This document shows positions 1-5,302 of a DNA stretch of 13,350 bases, in pieces. The stretch is from Humisphaera sp. (GTDB taxonomy: Bacteria; Planctomycetota; Phycisphaerae; Tepidisphaerales; Tepidisphaeraceae). The notes below the pieces were generated by a model. That model had not been told where the DNA came from, ran no database searches, and saw only the letters and a program-made list of their open reading frames with translations. The position numbers were made by a program, and so were the translations under genes. The stretch covers positions 1 to 13,350 of the forward strand of contig JANXVV010000633.1 in NCBI GenBank assembly GCA_025351525.1. The letters are read 5' to 3'. Every line of letters begins with the position of its first letter. Within the stretch, counting starts at the first letter, position 1.

Positions 1-59
1 CGACTCTCACAACGCGGCATCCGACTCTCACAACGCGGCGTTGTGAGAGTCGGATGCCG
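1..59. repeat. Perfect palindrome with overlapping 21-bp direct repeat
   Basis: Positions 15-36 and 38-59 are exact reverse complements (22-bp arms around a single central G). Positions 1-18 are also repeated directly at 22-39, giving a 21-bp period. The array may continue left of the window. As RNA it would form a very strong hairpin. No poly-T run follows on the plus strand, so a simple intrinsic terminator is not supported there. Its function is unknown. Confidence 0.85.
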
Positions 60-177
60 TGGTCCACCCCGCGCCTTCACCGCGCGGAAGCCGTTATTCC
101 GGGACGGGGCGTTCCCACGCGGTCGGAGGGGATTTTTATGGGGCGATCTTCAGCCGCCTGATACGGAAAGCCGGAAA

Positions 178-303
178 CCCGAAATCAGAAAAAAGCTCGA
201 AGAAGAAATGAAGAAAGCCCGAAGGGCGGAAAATCGCAAGCACGACAGTTCGCGCTCTTTCGAGCTTTTCGTTTTCCCCTTTGAGCTTTTTTCTGATTTC
301 CGG
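178..303. repeat. Imperfect inverted repeat with polypurine/polypyrimidine arms
   Basis: The left arm at 178-202 and the right arm at 279-303 match in 23 of 25 positions when one is reverse-complemented; the shared core is GAAATCAGAAAAAAGCTC. The ~76 bases between the arms include a short GCCC-GAA-GGGC hairpin near 217-227 and another CGAGCTTTTCG motif. Open frames across this stretch are lysine/glutamate- or phenylalanine-rich and look like products of the repeat, not genes. It resembles a small non-coding palindromic interspersed element; mobility cannot be judged from one copy. Confidence 0.7.
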
Positions 304-369
304 TTTTGAGTTTCTCATTTCCCCTTCGCCCTTGATTCGCGTTGAAGGGGTGAGCGACTGCAGTCACGG

Positions 370-413
370 CTAGAGCGCAGCCCGTGTACTCATAGGCGCA
401 GCGCAACCCATGG
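370..413. repeat. GCGCAGC-type interspersed element
   Basis: The stretch contains two related subunits, AGCGCAGCCCGTG and GCGCAGCGCAACCCATGG. I recall similar 'GCGCAGCGCAACCCA' elements scattered through planctomycete and verrucomicrobial genomes, but only one copy is in this window, so the assignment is from memory. The 3' end of the small minus-strand frame at 370-492 lies inside it. Confidence 0.4.
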
Positions 414-492
414 GGACAAACGATAAGATGAAACCGATCACTCCTACGACGGTGCCGATGACGGGAAACTTCTTGGAAAGAGCGTGAATCAT
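370..492 (-). CDS. Possible 40-aa membrane peptide (doubtful)
   Basis: A minus-strand frame starts at the ATG at 492-490 and encodes 40 residues. The N-terminus is basic (MIHALSKK) and is followed by about 18-20 hydrophobic residues (FPVIGTVVGVIGFILSFVP), a good single membrane span. An AAGG lies about 11 bases upstream. Against it: the last third is encoded by the repeat at 370-413, the ribosome-binding site is weak, and the start overlaps the start of the plus-strand lipoprotein gene in one CATG. It could be chance. I do not recognise a family. Confidence 0.22.
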   Translation of the reverse strand: MIHALSKKFPVIGTVVGVIGFILSFVPMGCAAPMSTRAAL

Positions 493-994
493 GACACGAT
501 GCCTTGGTATGCCTGTGGCTTTGCCGTGCAGGAACTCACTCAGACCGCTCCGCATCGTGTGCTGGCTTGCCTTCGCGATCGCGTTGGCGGGATGTGCGGA
601 CTATCCGCACACGCGCGGCGAATGGCAGGGCGTCACGATCCCCATCCGGGTGTTCGATATCCGGGGCAACGCCTTCGACGCGGTGGGGCTGCGCATCGTC
701 TCGGGACCGCCGGTGTCGAGGTTTGGCAACGGTTCCGTCATCACCGGTCCGGCTTTGATCCGGTCCGTCACCAGTGATCCGCTGCTCGTTCACAACGAGG
801 ACCGAATCATGGAACCTGGGCAATTGCGGATCGGCGCGTCGATTGCCGTGCGCGGAGACCTCAGCGATCGCGCCGCCTATGCCCCCGGCGGCGGACAACC
901 CGTCCTGCGCGTGTATGATGGGAAGGGACGCACGGGCCCCGAGCGCTCGATCCGGGTCAAGGGCAAAGTGACTATCATCGAGCCCGCGCCCTGA
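491..994 (+). CDS. Putative small lipoprotein of unknown function
   Basis: The 167-residue product has an arginine-containing n-region, a hydrophobic stretch (WLAFAIALAG) and a lipobox L-A-G-C with the lipidated cysteine at residue 35, so it should be exported and lipid-anchored by Lgt/LspA. A second in-frame ATG at 509 would give a more typical 29-residue signal peptide; GGAAAGAG at 475-482 suits the 491 start (8-base spacing), so the start is not settled. The mature part is polar and beta-prone, with short repeated phrases such as 'IRVFDIRGN', 'GLRIVSGPPVSRFGNGS' and 'IAVRGDL', and no transmembrane segment or cysteine pair. I do not recognise a named family. It stands alone, upstream of a decayed gene on the same strand. 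Confidence 0.75.
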   Translation: MTRCLGMPVALPCRNSLRPLRIVCWLAFAIALAGCADYPHTRGEWQGVTIPIRVFDIRGNAFDAVGLRIVSGPPVSRFGNGSVITGPALIRSVTSDPLLVHNEDRIMEPGQLRIGASIAVRGDLSDRAAYAPGGGQPVLRVYDGKGRTGPERSIRVKGKVTIIEPAP

Positions 995-1117
995 TCGTTC
1001 TCAGCCCCATCCCTGTTCCTCCCGATACTTCCTACTTTCACACCGCCATACGCAAAACCTTCGACGCACGTCCGTGCCGGGTTGAACGGGTGGTGGGAGA
1101 TTCACGGTGGAGATCTC

Positions 1118-1459
1118 ATGCCCAGGAGCGATTTCATTCCCGGGTCCGAGATGGTGCCATCGACGATGGTGACCAACTTTTCGTCACCTTGATCGGCAAC
1201 GGCACTTGCCTTCGCTGTCCTCGCACTCGATACCACGGCGATGGCCTCTCTGCTATCCGCCCGGAGCTATGCGGGGCGGGCGATGCGCAGCAGCTTCAAC
1301 CTCTCGTTCAGCCCCACCGATGCGGGCAAGATCGTCTTTGTGAAGGCGGCGTGGGTGAACCCGCGCGGGCAGAGCGGGCCGGTGATCGATGAGATCGTGA
1401 AAGGCATTGCCGCCTGGCGGCGGAATGACGAATCCATCAAGGGATCGTCAATCCCCTGA
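1118..1459 (+). pseudogene. Decayed gene with in-frame TGA stop
   Basis: A good ribosome-binding site (GGTGGAG at 1106-1112, 5-base spacing) precedes an ATG at 1118. It opens a frame reading MPRSDFIPGSE and ends after 24 codons at a TGA at 1190-1192. The same frame then stays open to 1459. Its distal part reads 'SYAGRAMRSSFNLSFSP', 'DAGKIVFVKAAWVNPRGQSGP' (split here as two phrases) and 'IDEIVKGIAA', which has the composition of real protein. I recall PVC-bacterium proteins of about 200 aa that start MPRSDFIP and end with a '..DAGK..Y..A.WVN.RG..GPWS..' module. If that is right, this copy has lost its middle and carries a nonsense codon. The family match is from memory; the interrupted frame is seen directly. 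A real short gene starting at 1241 is less likely, because it lacks a clear ribosome-binding site. Confidence 0.5.
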
Positions 1460-1483
1460 AGCGAGGATCCAAGCCAACAAAAC

Positions 1484-1508
1484 GGCCCCCGCAAAACGTG
1501 CGGGGGCC
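1484..1508 (-). terminator. Rho-independent terminator of the proline-rich protein gene
   Basis: Arms 1484-1493 and 1499-1508 form a perfect 10-bp GC-rich stem with a 5-base loop. Read on the minus strand, the stem is followed by GTTTTGTTGG. It lies 24 bases past the minus-strand stop at 1533. On the plus strand no T run follows, so it acts mainly for the minus-strand gene. Confidence 0.85.
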
Positions 1509-1532
1509 ATCGTGCGTAAAACGAAATTTACG

Positions 1533-1892
1533 TTAGCTCGCAGTCGTCGTGCCGCCTTTGGGCGGGGGCGGCGGTGTGCCGCCTTTGGGCGGGGGCGGTG
1601 GAGTTCCGCCTTTGGGCGGAGGCGGCGGAGTCCCACCTATGGGCGGGGGAGGAGGCGTGCCGCCCTTCGGAGGGGGCGGTGGGCCACCGGCGGTGGGTGC
1701 CGGAGGTTTGACTTTTCCGGTCGTGGGCTGGGTTGCGGGCTTTGGCTTCGGGGCCTTGAAAGCCACCGGCTGTTGCTGCATGGAGGCCGGTTGGATTGTG
1801 GAGATGACCGGCGACGACATCGCCGATTCCACACTGCACAGTCCCGTCAACAGCACCGCTCCCGATAACAATCTGAACGTCTTGCCGCTCAT
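1533..1892 (-). CDS. Secreted proline-rich repeat protein
   Basis: The 119-residue product begins with a Sec-type signal peptide: MSGKTFR, a hydrophobic stretch at about residues 8-18, and a likely cleavage near VESA at 21-24. A cysteine at 19 follows L-T-G-L, a poor lipobox. Residues 27-70 are rich in P, Q, K and T. Residues 71-114 hold five copies of PPPPP(K/I)GG spaced 9 residues apart (joined by T), and the protein ends TTTAS. The start is supported by GAGAGGA at 1898-1904 with 5-base spacing, and the gene ends in its own terminator, so it is monocistronic. Such PPPPP repeats suggest an extended polyproline-II region in the envelope; a structural or binding role is inference. The opposite-strand frame (glycine-rich) lacks these signals. 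Confidence 0.75.
   Translation of the reverse strand: MSGKTFRLLSGAVLLTGLCSVESAMSSPVISTIQPASMQQQPVAFKAPKPKPATQPTTGKVKPPAPTAGGPPPPPKGGTPPPPPIGGTPPPPPKGGTPPPPPKGGTPPPPPKGGTTTAS
1551..1682 (-). repeat. 27-bp tandem repeats encoding PPPPPKGGT
   Basis: Five tandem coding units of 27 bp, each specifying five prolines, K or I, two glycines and a threonine, lie within the gene at 1533-1892. Units differ by silent changes and one K-to-I replacement, so the array is old enough to have diverged but still in frame. Copy number may vary by slippage. Confidence 0.85.
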
Positions 1893-1905
1893 AGCGATCC
1901 TCTCT

Positions 1906-1919
1906 TGCCCCGAGGGGCA
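1906..1919. promoter_or_regulatory. Short palindrome just upstream of a ribosome-binding site
   Basis: TGCCCC-GA-GGGGCA is a perfect 14-bp palindrome. On the minus strand it ends one base before the GAGAGGA ribosome-binding site (1898-1904) of the proline-rich protein gene. It could be a 5' leader hairpin or a protein-binding site. The evidence is symmetry and position only. Confidence 0.3.
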
Positions 1920-2010
1920 CCTTCAACCTTAATCTCGAACGCCAACATGACATTCGATGCTCAGGGGCGGAGTTTAGAAGGCTGAACCTTAAGCGGGAAT
2001 GAAGGCGGCT

Positions 2011-2060
2011 GGAGGGCGGCAGTCCCCTGCCGCCGCAGCGGTCGAGGACGACCGCCCTCC
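2011..2060 (+). repeat. Interspersed hairpin repeat, copy A
   Basis: The core at 2020-2060 (41 bp, starting CAGTCCCC and ending CGACCGCCCTCC) recurs at 5231-5271 (38 of 41 identical) and 11255-11298 (same with 3 extra bases). Inside is the hairpin CGGTCG-AGGA-CGACCG. In this copy the outer ends GGAGGGCGG and CCGCCCTCC are also complementary, making a nested palindrome. The following bases AAAATCCAT are shared with copy B. It lies in the gap after the stop of the DUF3833 gene. Confidence 0.85.
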
Positions 2061-2151
2061 AAAATCCATTTTCGGAGCAGACAACGGACGCGATTGTTTT
2101 TCAGGACGAGTGCCGTTCCAATTGCCCATTGCGATGGAACGCGGCGCGGCG

Positions 2152-2811
2152 CTACTCCCGCCGTACAAACTGCTCGCTGATTTCCGCCAGACGCACACCC
2201 AGTTTGGTGATGAGGGTGCGGTTCATCAGCGTGCCGTTGTCGGCCAGATACATCCACTGCTCCATCTCCACATTGAACAGCCCATTGCCCGGTTTGGTGG
2301 CGAGAGTCCAGGTCCAGTGAAACGTGCGACCACTCGACTCGCCGCGCGCGGTGCCGGCCATGTCGTTGGCGGTCGCCTCGAAACAGCCGTTGCCGAGTCG
2401 ACGCAGGTGCCAGTCGCGCACGGTGTCTTTGCCGCCGGTCATCACGTGCTGCACCATGTGCAGACCGTCCGGGCCGTCGGCAGTCGCTTCGGTGGTGGTG
2501 GTGACGATGGCAGTGGGCGCACCATGGCGGTTTTCGATCACGCCCCACGATGCGGTGCGGCCAGTCCAGAAGGTCATCGGGTCGAACGCCGGCGAGGTGG
2601 CCGCGAAGGCATTCGGTCGTAGCGTCGACGCACACCCGGCAAGCAACCCCAGCGAGCAAAGACACAGAATACGACGTGCGATCCGAAAACATGGAGCAGC
2701 CGGGCCGGTGAAATGACCTCCCCGTAGAGAAACATTGATTGTTGGAAAACCCTGGGCAACGTGGAGGATCGTCATACCGATCATCATTGTGCGGCTAAAA
2801 TCGGAAAGCAA
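2152..2811 (-). CDS. DUF3833 family lipoprotein
   Basis: Residues about 75-217 match what I know of DUF3833. 'FDPMTFWTGRTASWGVIENRHG' (written here as FDPMTFW..TG..SWGV) opens the domain; 'DWHLRRLGNG', 'ATANDMAGTARGES' and 'WMYLADNGTLMNRT' follow; and 'LGVRLAEISEQF' closes it. A lipobox L-A-G-C with cysteine at residue 60 of this frame predicts an envelope lipoprotein. The biochemical function of the family is not established. The start is unsure. The natural signal peptide would begin near FRIARR (residue 42), but no in-frame ATG, GTG or TTG is there. The only upstream starts are the ATGs at 2811, 2787, 2784 and 2775, which give an unusually long leader. A GGGGAGG near 2716-2722 has no in-frame start behind it. 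A start-proximal frameshift is possible. It is divergent from fdhA. Confidence 0.8.
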   Translation of the reverse strand: MLSDFSRTMMIGMTILHVAQGFPTINVSLRGGHFTGPAAPCFRIARRILCLCSLGLLAGCASTLRPNAFAATSPAFDPMTFWTGRTASWGVIENRHGAPTAIVTTTTEATADGPDGLHMVQHVMTGGKDTVRDWHLRRLGNGCFEATANDMAGTARGESSGRTFHWTWTLATKPGNGLFNVEMEQWMYLADNGTLMNRTLITKLGVRLAEISEQFVRRE

Positions 2812-2836
2812 TCCGTCCGGTTGACCTCTTCCATTC

Positions 2837-2865
2837 TTGACCGCACCGCCCGGAGCTGTTTAACT
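2837..2865 (+). promoter_or_regulatory. Weak candidate promoter for fdhA
   Basis: TTGACC at 2837-2842 is followed, after 17 bases, by TTAACT at 2860-2865, about 65 bases before the fdhA start. The -35 box is good and the -10 box poor. It lies in the 118-base divergent gap between the DUF3833 gene and fdhA. Treat it as a guess. Confidence 0.2.
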
Positions 2866-2929
2866 TTCGGTCGCTCATGTCCATCGTGTAGTCTTCGGGG
2901 ATCGAATCCATTTTATCGGGAGGTGCCCC

Positions 2930-4120
2930 ATGGCATCGAATCGCGGAGTCGCGTACGTCAAACCGGGAGAAGTCGCCATCCAAAGCATCGATTTTCCGAA
3001 ACTCATTCTCGGAAAGCGAAAATGCAATCATGGGGTGATTCTCAAAATCATCTGCACCAACATCTGCGGTTCCGATCAGCACATGGTGCGCGGGCGCACC
3101 ACCGCGCCGTCGGGGTTGATTCTCGGGCACGAGATCACCGGGCAGGTGATCGAAGTGGGTCGGGATGTCGAGTTCATCGAGATGGGGGACATCTGTTCCG
3201 TGCCGTTCAACATTGCCTGCGGGCGGTGTCGCAACTGCAAGGAAGGCCGCACCGGCATCTGCCTGAACGTCAATCCCTCGCGCCCCGGCGCAGCGTATGG
3301 ATACGTCGACATGGGCGGATGGGTCGGGGGACAGGCCGAGTATGTCATGGTTCCCTACGCGGATTTCAATCTGCTGAAATTTCCCGATGCCGATCAGGCC
3401 ATGGCGAAGATCAAGGATCTCACGCTGCTGAGCGATATCTTCCCGACCGGTTACCACGGCGCGGTGACCGCCGGCGTCGGGCCGGGTTCGATCGTCTATG
3501 TGGCGGGCGCGGGGCCGGTCGGTCTGGCGTGCGCGGCATCGTGCCATCTGCTGGGCGCGGCGATCGTCATCGTCGGCGACCTGATCCCCGAACGCCTCAA
3601 GCAGGCCAAAAGCTTCGGCTGCGAAATCGTCGACCTGCGCAAAGACGCCACGCTCGCCCAGCAGATCGAGCAGATCATCGGAGTGCCGGAAGTCGACTGC
3701 TCCGTCGATTGCGTCGGCTTCGAAGCCCACGGCCAGGGCAAAGACTCGAAGACCGAAAAGCCCGCCACCGTACTGAACTCCATCATGGAAGTGACCCGCG
3801 CCGGCGGCGCGCTTGGCATCCCCGGCCTCTATGTCACCGGCGATCCGGGCGGTATCGATGAGAATGCAAAGGTCGGTATGCTCGGCATCCGCATCGGTCT
3901 CGGCTGGGCCAAGAGCCACTGCCTCACCACCGGTCAATGCCCGGTCATGAAGTACAACCGCGCCCTGATGCAGTGCATCCTCCACGATAAAATCAAGATC
4001 GCCAAAGCGGTGAACGTGACCACCATCACTTTGGATGAAGCACCGCAAGGCTACCGCGACTTTGACAAGGGGGCCGCGAAGAAGTTTGTGCTCGATCCAC
4101 ACGGGATGGTGGCAGCGTGA
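2930..4120 (+). CDS. fdhA: Formaldehyde dehydrogenase, glutathione-independent
   Basis: This 396-residue zinc- and NAD-dependent enzyme of the medium-chain dehydrogenase family oxidises formaldehyde to formate without glutathione (EC 1.2.1.46; cytoplasmic). It is close to full length against the 398-aa Pseudomonas putida enzyme and reads like it throughout. Expected catalytic zinc ligands are Cys46 (in NICGSDQH), His67 (GHEITG) and Asp169 (LLSDIFP). The structural zinc cysteines are 97, 100, 103 and 111 (ACGRCRNCKEGRTGIC). The NAD-binding glycine motif is AGAGPVG at 192-198, and the family phrases AAYGYVDMGGWVGGQAEYV and VTGDPGG are present. GGGAGGT at 2918-2924 with 5-base spacing fixes the start. 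It is a single gene; the palindrome at 4155-4209 may end its transcript. The related dismutase activity known for the family cannot be excluded from sequence. Confidence 0.95.
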   Translation: MASNRGVAYVKPGEVAIQSIDFPKLILGKRKCNHGVILKIICTNICGSDQHMVRGRTTAPSGLILGHEITGQVIEVGRDVEFIEMGDICSVPFNIACGRCRNCKEGRTGICLNVNPSRPGAAYGYVDMGGWVGGQAEYVMVPYADFNLLKFPDADQAMAKIKDLTLLSDIFPTGYHGAVTAGVGPGSIVYVAGAGPVGLACAASCHLLGAAIVIVGDLIPERLKQAKSFGCEIVDLRKDATLAQQIEQIIGVPEVDCSVDCVGFEAHGQGKDSKTEKPATVLNSIMEVTRAGGALGIPGLYVTGDPGGIDENAKVGMLGIRIGLGWAKSHCLTTGQCPVMKYNRALMQCILHDKIKIAKAVNVTTITLDEAPQGYRDFDKGAAKKFVLDPHGMVAA

Positions 4121-4154
4121 TGAGAGGCGGCGTGCGCACGGACTCATACGGGGC

Positions 4155-4209
4155 GTGGCGTCTCGCCAGTGTTTTTATTCGAGAAATACTGGCGAGACGC
4201 CCGTGCCAC
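4155..4209. repeat. GGCGTCTCGCC palindromic repeat, copy 1
   Basis: Arms 4157-4170 and 4188-4201 are exact 14-bp reverse complements around a T-rich loop (GTTTTTATTC). Outer GTGGC and GCCAC ends add further pairing. The right side, read on the minus strand as GTGGCACGGGCGTCTCGCC, is nearly the same as 10309-10327. It sits between the convergent ends of fdhA and the antitoxin gene, so it may serve as a transcript-end hairpin for either; no T run follows directly. Confidence 0.8.
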
Positions 4210-4229
4210 GAGACATCATCCCACACTGA

Positions 4230-4580
4230 CTATGATCTAGGATTGAGTTCTTGAGCCCTTTCCACTTGCTGCATCGCCCGGTCAATTTTCGAGATTGTAG
4301 CGGTGTCTGCTGTCACCTTGGCCTTTTCGATTCGATTGAGGGTTTCGACTCTTATTCCCGCCGCAGCCGCCAGCGCCTTTTGCGAAAGCCCCACGTTTTC
4401 CCGCCTTCGAATCACTTCGCGGGCAATCGACACCCGGCCGGTATTAATCGCCGGGAAGTTACCATCCCTGTCCGATGGCAAAAACCCGGGCTTGATGTTT
4501 GCAGAACTGAGCCGTCGGTACTCGACCTCAGGAACCAAAACAAAGGTCTTGCCATTCATGTTTAATGTCGCATGTGCCAT
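4230..4580 (-). CDS. XRE-family antitoxin / transcriptional regulator
   Basis: The 116-residue protein ends with a Cro/C1-type helix-turn-helix at about residues 55-105 ('GLSQKALAAAAGIRVETLNRIE' shortened: LSQKALAAAAGI..ETLNRIE). It is preceded by an N-terminal piece, 'NMNGKTFVLVPEVEYRRL' (residues 7-24), that resembles the start of Phd/RelB-type antitoxins, and by a linker. The ribosome-binding site AAGGA at 4587-4591 with 6-base spacing supports the ATG at 4580. The toxin gene lies 36 bases upstream on the same strand, the toxin-first order of HigBA modules. By analogy the protein should neutralise the toxin and repress the shared promoter; that is inference from family and order. Confidence 0.85.
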   Translation of the reverse strand: MAHATLNMNGKTFVLVPEVEYRRLSSANIKPGFLPSDRDGNFPAINTGRVSIAREVIRRRENVGLSQKALAAAAGIRVETLNRIEKAKVTADTATISKIDRAMQQVERAQELNPRS

Positions 4581-4616
4581 GAGGTGTCCTTAGGAACCAA
4601 ACGGAAAGCCTGGCCA

Positions 4617-4886
4617 TCAATCGTAAATCGTTCCTCGATTGCCGATCTTCCAGATCGTCACTTTTCGGCCATCTGGAGTTACGGTGAACACGATCCGGTA
4701 GTCGCCGGTTCGGATCCGATATCTGCCGTGCAAATTACCGCGCAGTGGCTTGGCACCACTGACGGCGGGCCACTTCTCAAGACGCTCGAAAACACCGACG
4801 ATCCGATTGCGAATGACGAGCGGCACACGTTCAAGTTCGACTCTCGCGGCGGGCGTGATGGTCACCGTCACTGCCGTCCGTTCCAT
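4617..4886 (-). CDS. RelE/ParE-superfamily toxin
   Basis: From the ATG at 4886 the product is 89 residues, the normal size for this family. It starts MERTAVTVTITPAARVELER, has a helical middle (IRNRIVGVFERLEKW), and then the typical 'KPLRG..HGRYRIRTGDYRIVFTV' core and 'VTIWKIGNRGTIYD' end. These C-terminal arginines and the tyrosine are where RelE-type mRNA nucleases carry functional residues. ParE-type gyrase poisoning cannot be ruled out from sequence. The frame stays open to 5024, but the extra 46 residues are alanine/proline-rich and unlike the family, so they are left out; an AAGG about 6 bases upstream supports 4886. The partner antitoxin follows 36 bases downstream. Confidence 0.85.
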   Translation of the reverse strand: MERTAVTVTITPAARVELERVPLVIRNRIVGVFERLEKWPAVSGAKPLRGNLHGRYRIRTGDYRIVFTVTPDGRKVTIWKIGNRGTIYD

Positions 4887-5302
4887 TTTAATCGCCTTGA
4901 CTTCTAAGTCAATAAACGTCGCCTTTTCATGGTCACTTGCGCTTGTGATAACCCGAGGCGGAGTTGGCACGGCTGCCGCCCGCCTGGCCGAGGCAAGTGC
5001 TGCCCATGCCGCGGGCAACGGCAATATGGTCGGAAGCGGTCAAGTCGGAGCGTTTAAGCCGAAACTGGTGAAGGGTTTCGAGCAGACTTCCACTTTTGCG
5101 AACGAAGCCACGGCTAAAAAACGGTGGCGATTCCCAGCTGATAATTGGCAAATCGAGCGAGGATTTCAGGACGTGAGACCGTGAAAGCTCTTCGCCGCCG
5201 CATTGGCTACGAGTTCGATCGCCAACGCAGCAGTCCCCGGCCGCCTCAGCGGTCGAAGACGACCGCCCTCCAAAATCCATATTCGAAACCGTCTTGCCTC
5301 GT
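4887..5302. other. Gap with no recognisable gene apart from repeat copy B
   Basis: About 415 bases separate the toxin start from the pectate lyase stop. Open frames here have alanine/arginine-rich or repeat-derived content, no good ribosome-binding sites and no recognisable motifs. The promoter of the toxin-antitoxin pair should lie at its left end but I see no convincing boxes. Repeat copy B lies at 5231-5271. Confidence 0.6.
5231..5271 (+). repeat. Interspersed hairpin repeat, copy B
   Basis: This is the same 41-bp core as copy A, with three substitutions, including AGGA to AAGA in the loop of CGGTCG-AAGA-CGACCG. The similarity continues past the core as AAAATCCAT(A/T)TTCG. It lies 31 bases past the pectate lyase stop codon, in the same orientation as copies A and C. 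Confidence 0.85.

Noticed and set aside
1..59. CRISPR array
   Set aside because: The direct repeats have a 21-bp period with almost no spacer, and the rest is one palindrome. No cas genes are present.
43..309. 88-residue plus-strand frame at the left end
   Set aside because: It runs through the palindrome and the polypurine inverted repeat, and has arginine/lysine-rich, repeat-driven content and no ribosome-binding site.
1190..1192. TGA as a selenocysteine codon
   Set aside because: No convincing selenocysteine insertion hairpin is seen after it and the flanking sequence does not resemble a known selenoprotein, so decay is simpler.
1549..1932. Plus-strand frame encoding glycine-rich repeats opposite the proline-rich gene
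   Set aside because: The minus-strand gene has the signal peptide, ribosome-binding site and terminator. The plus frame has none of these.
2795..4147. Long minus-strand frame opposite fdhA
   Set aside because: It is the antisense shadow of a strongly conserved gene in GC-rich DNA, is rich in D, H, A and R, and has no recognisable domain.
4887..5024. N-terminal extension of the RelE/ParE toxin to 5024
   Set aside because: The added residues are alanine/proline-rich and absent from the family, and the ATG at 4886 gives the usual 89-residue length.
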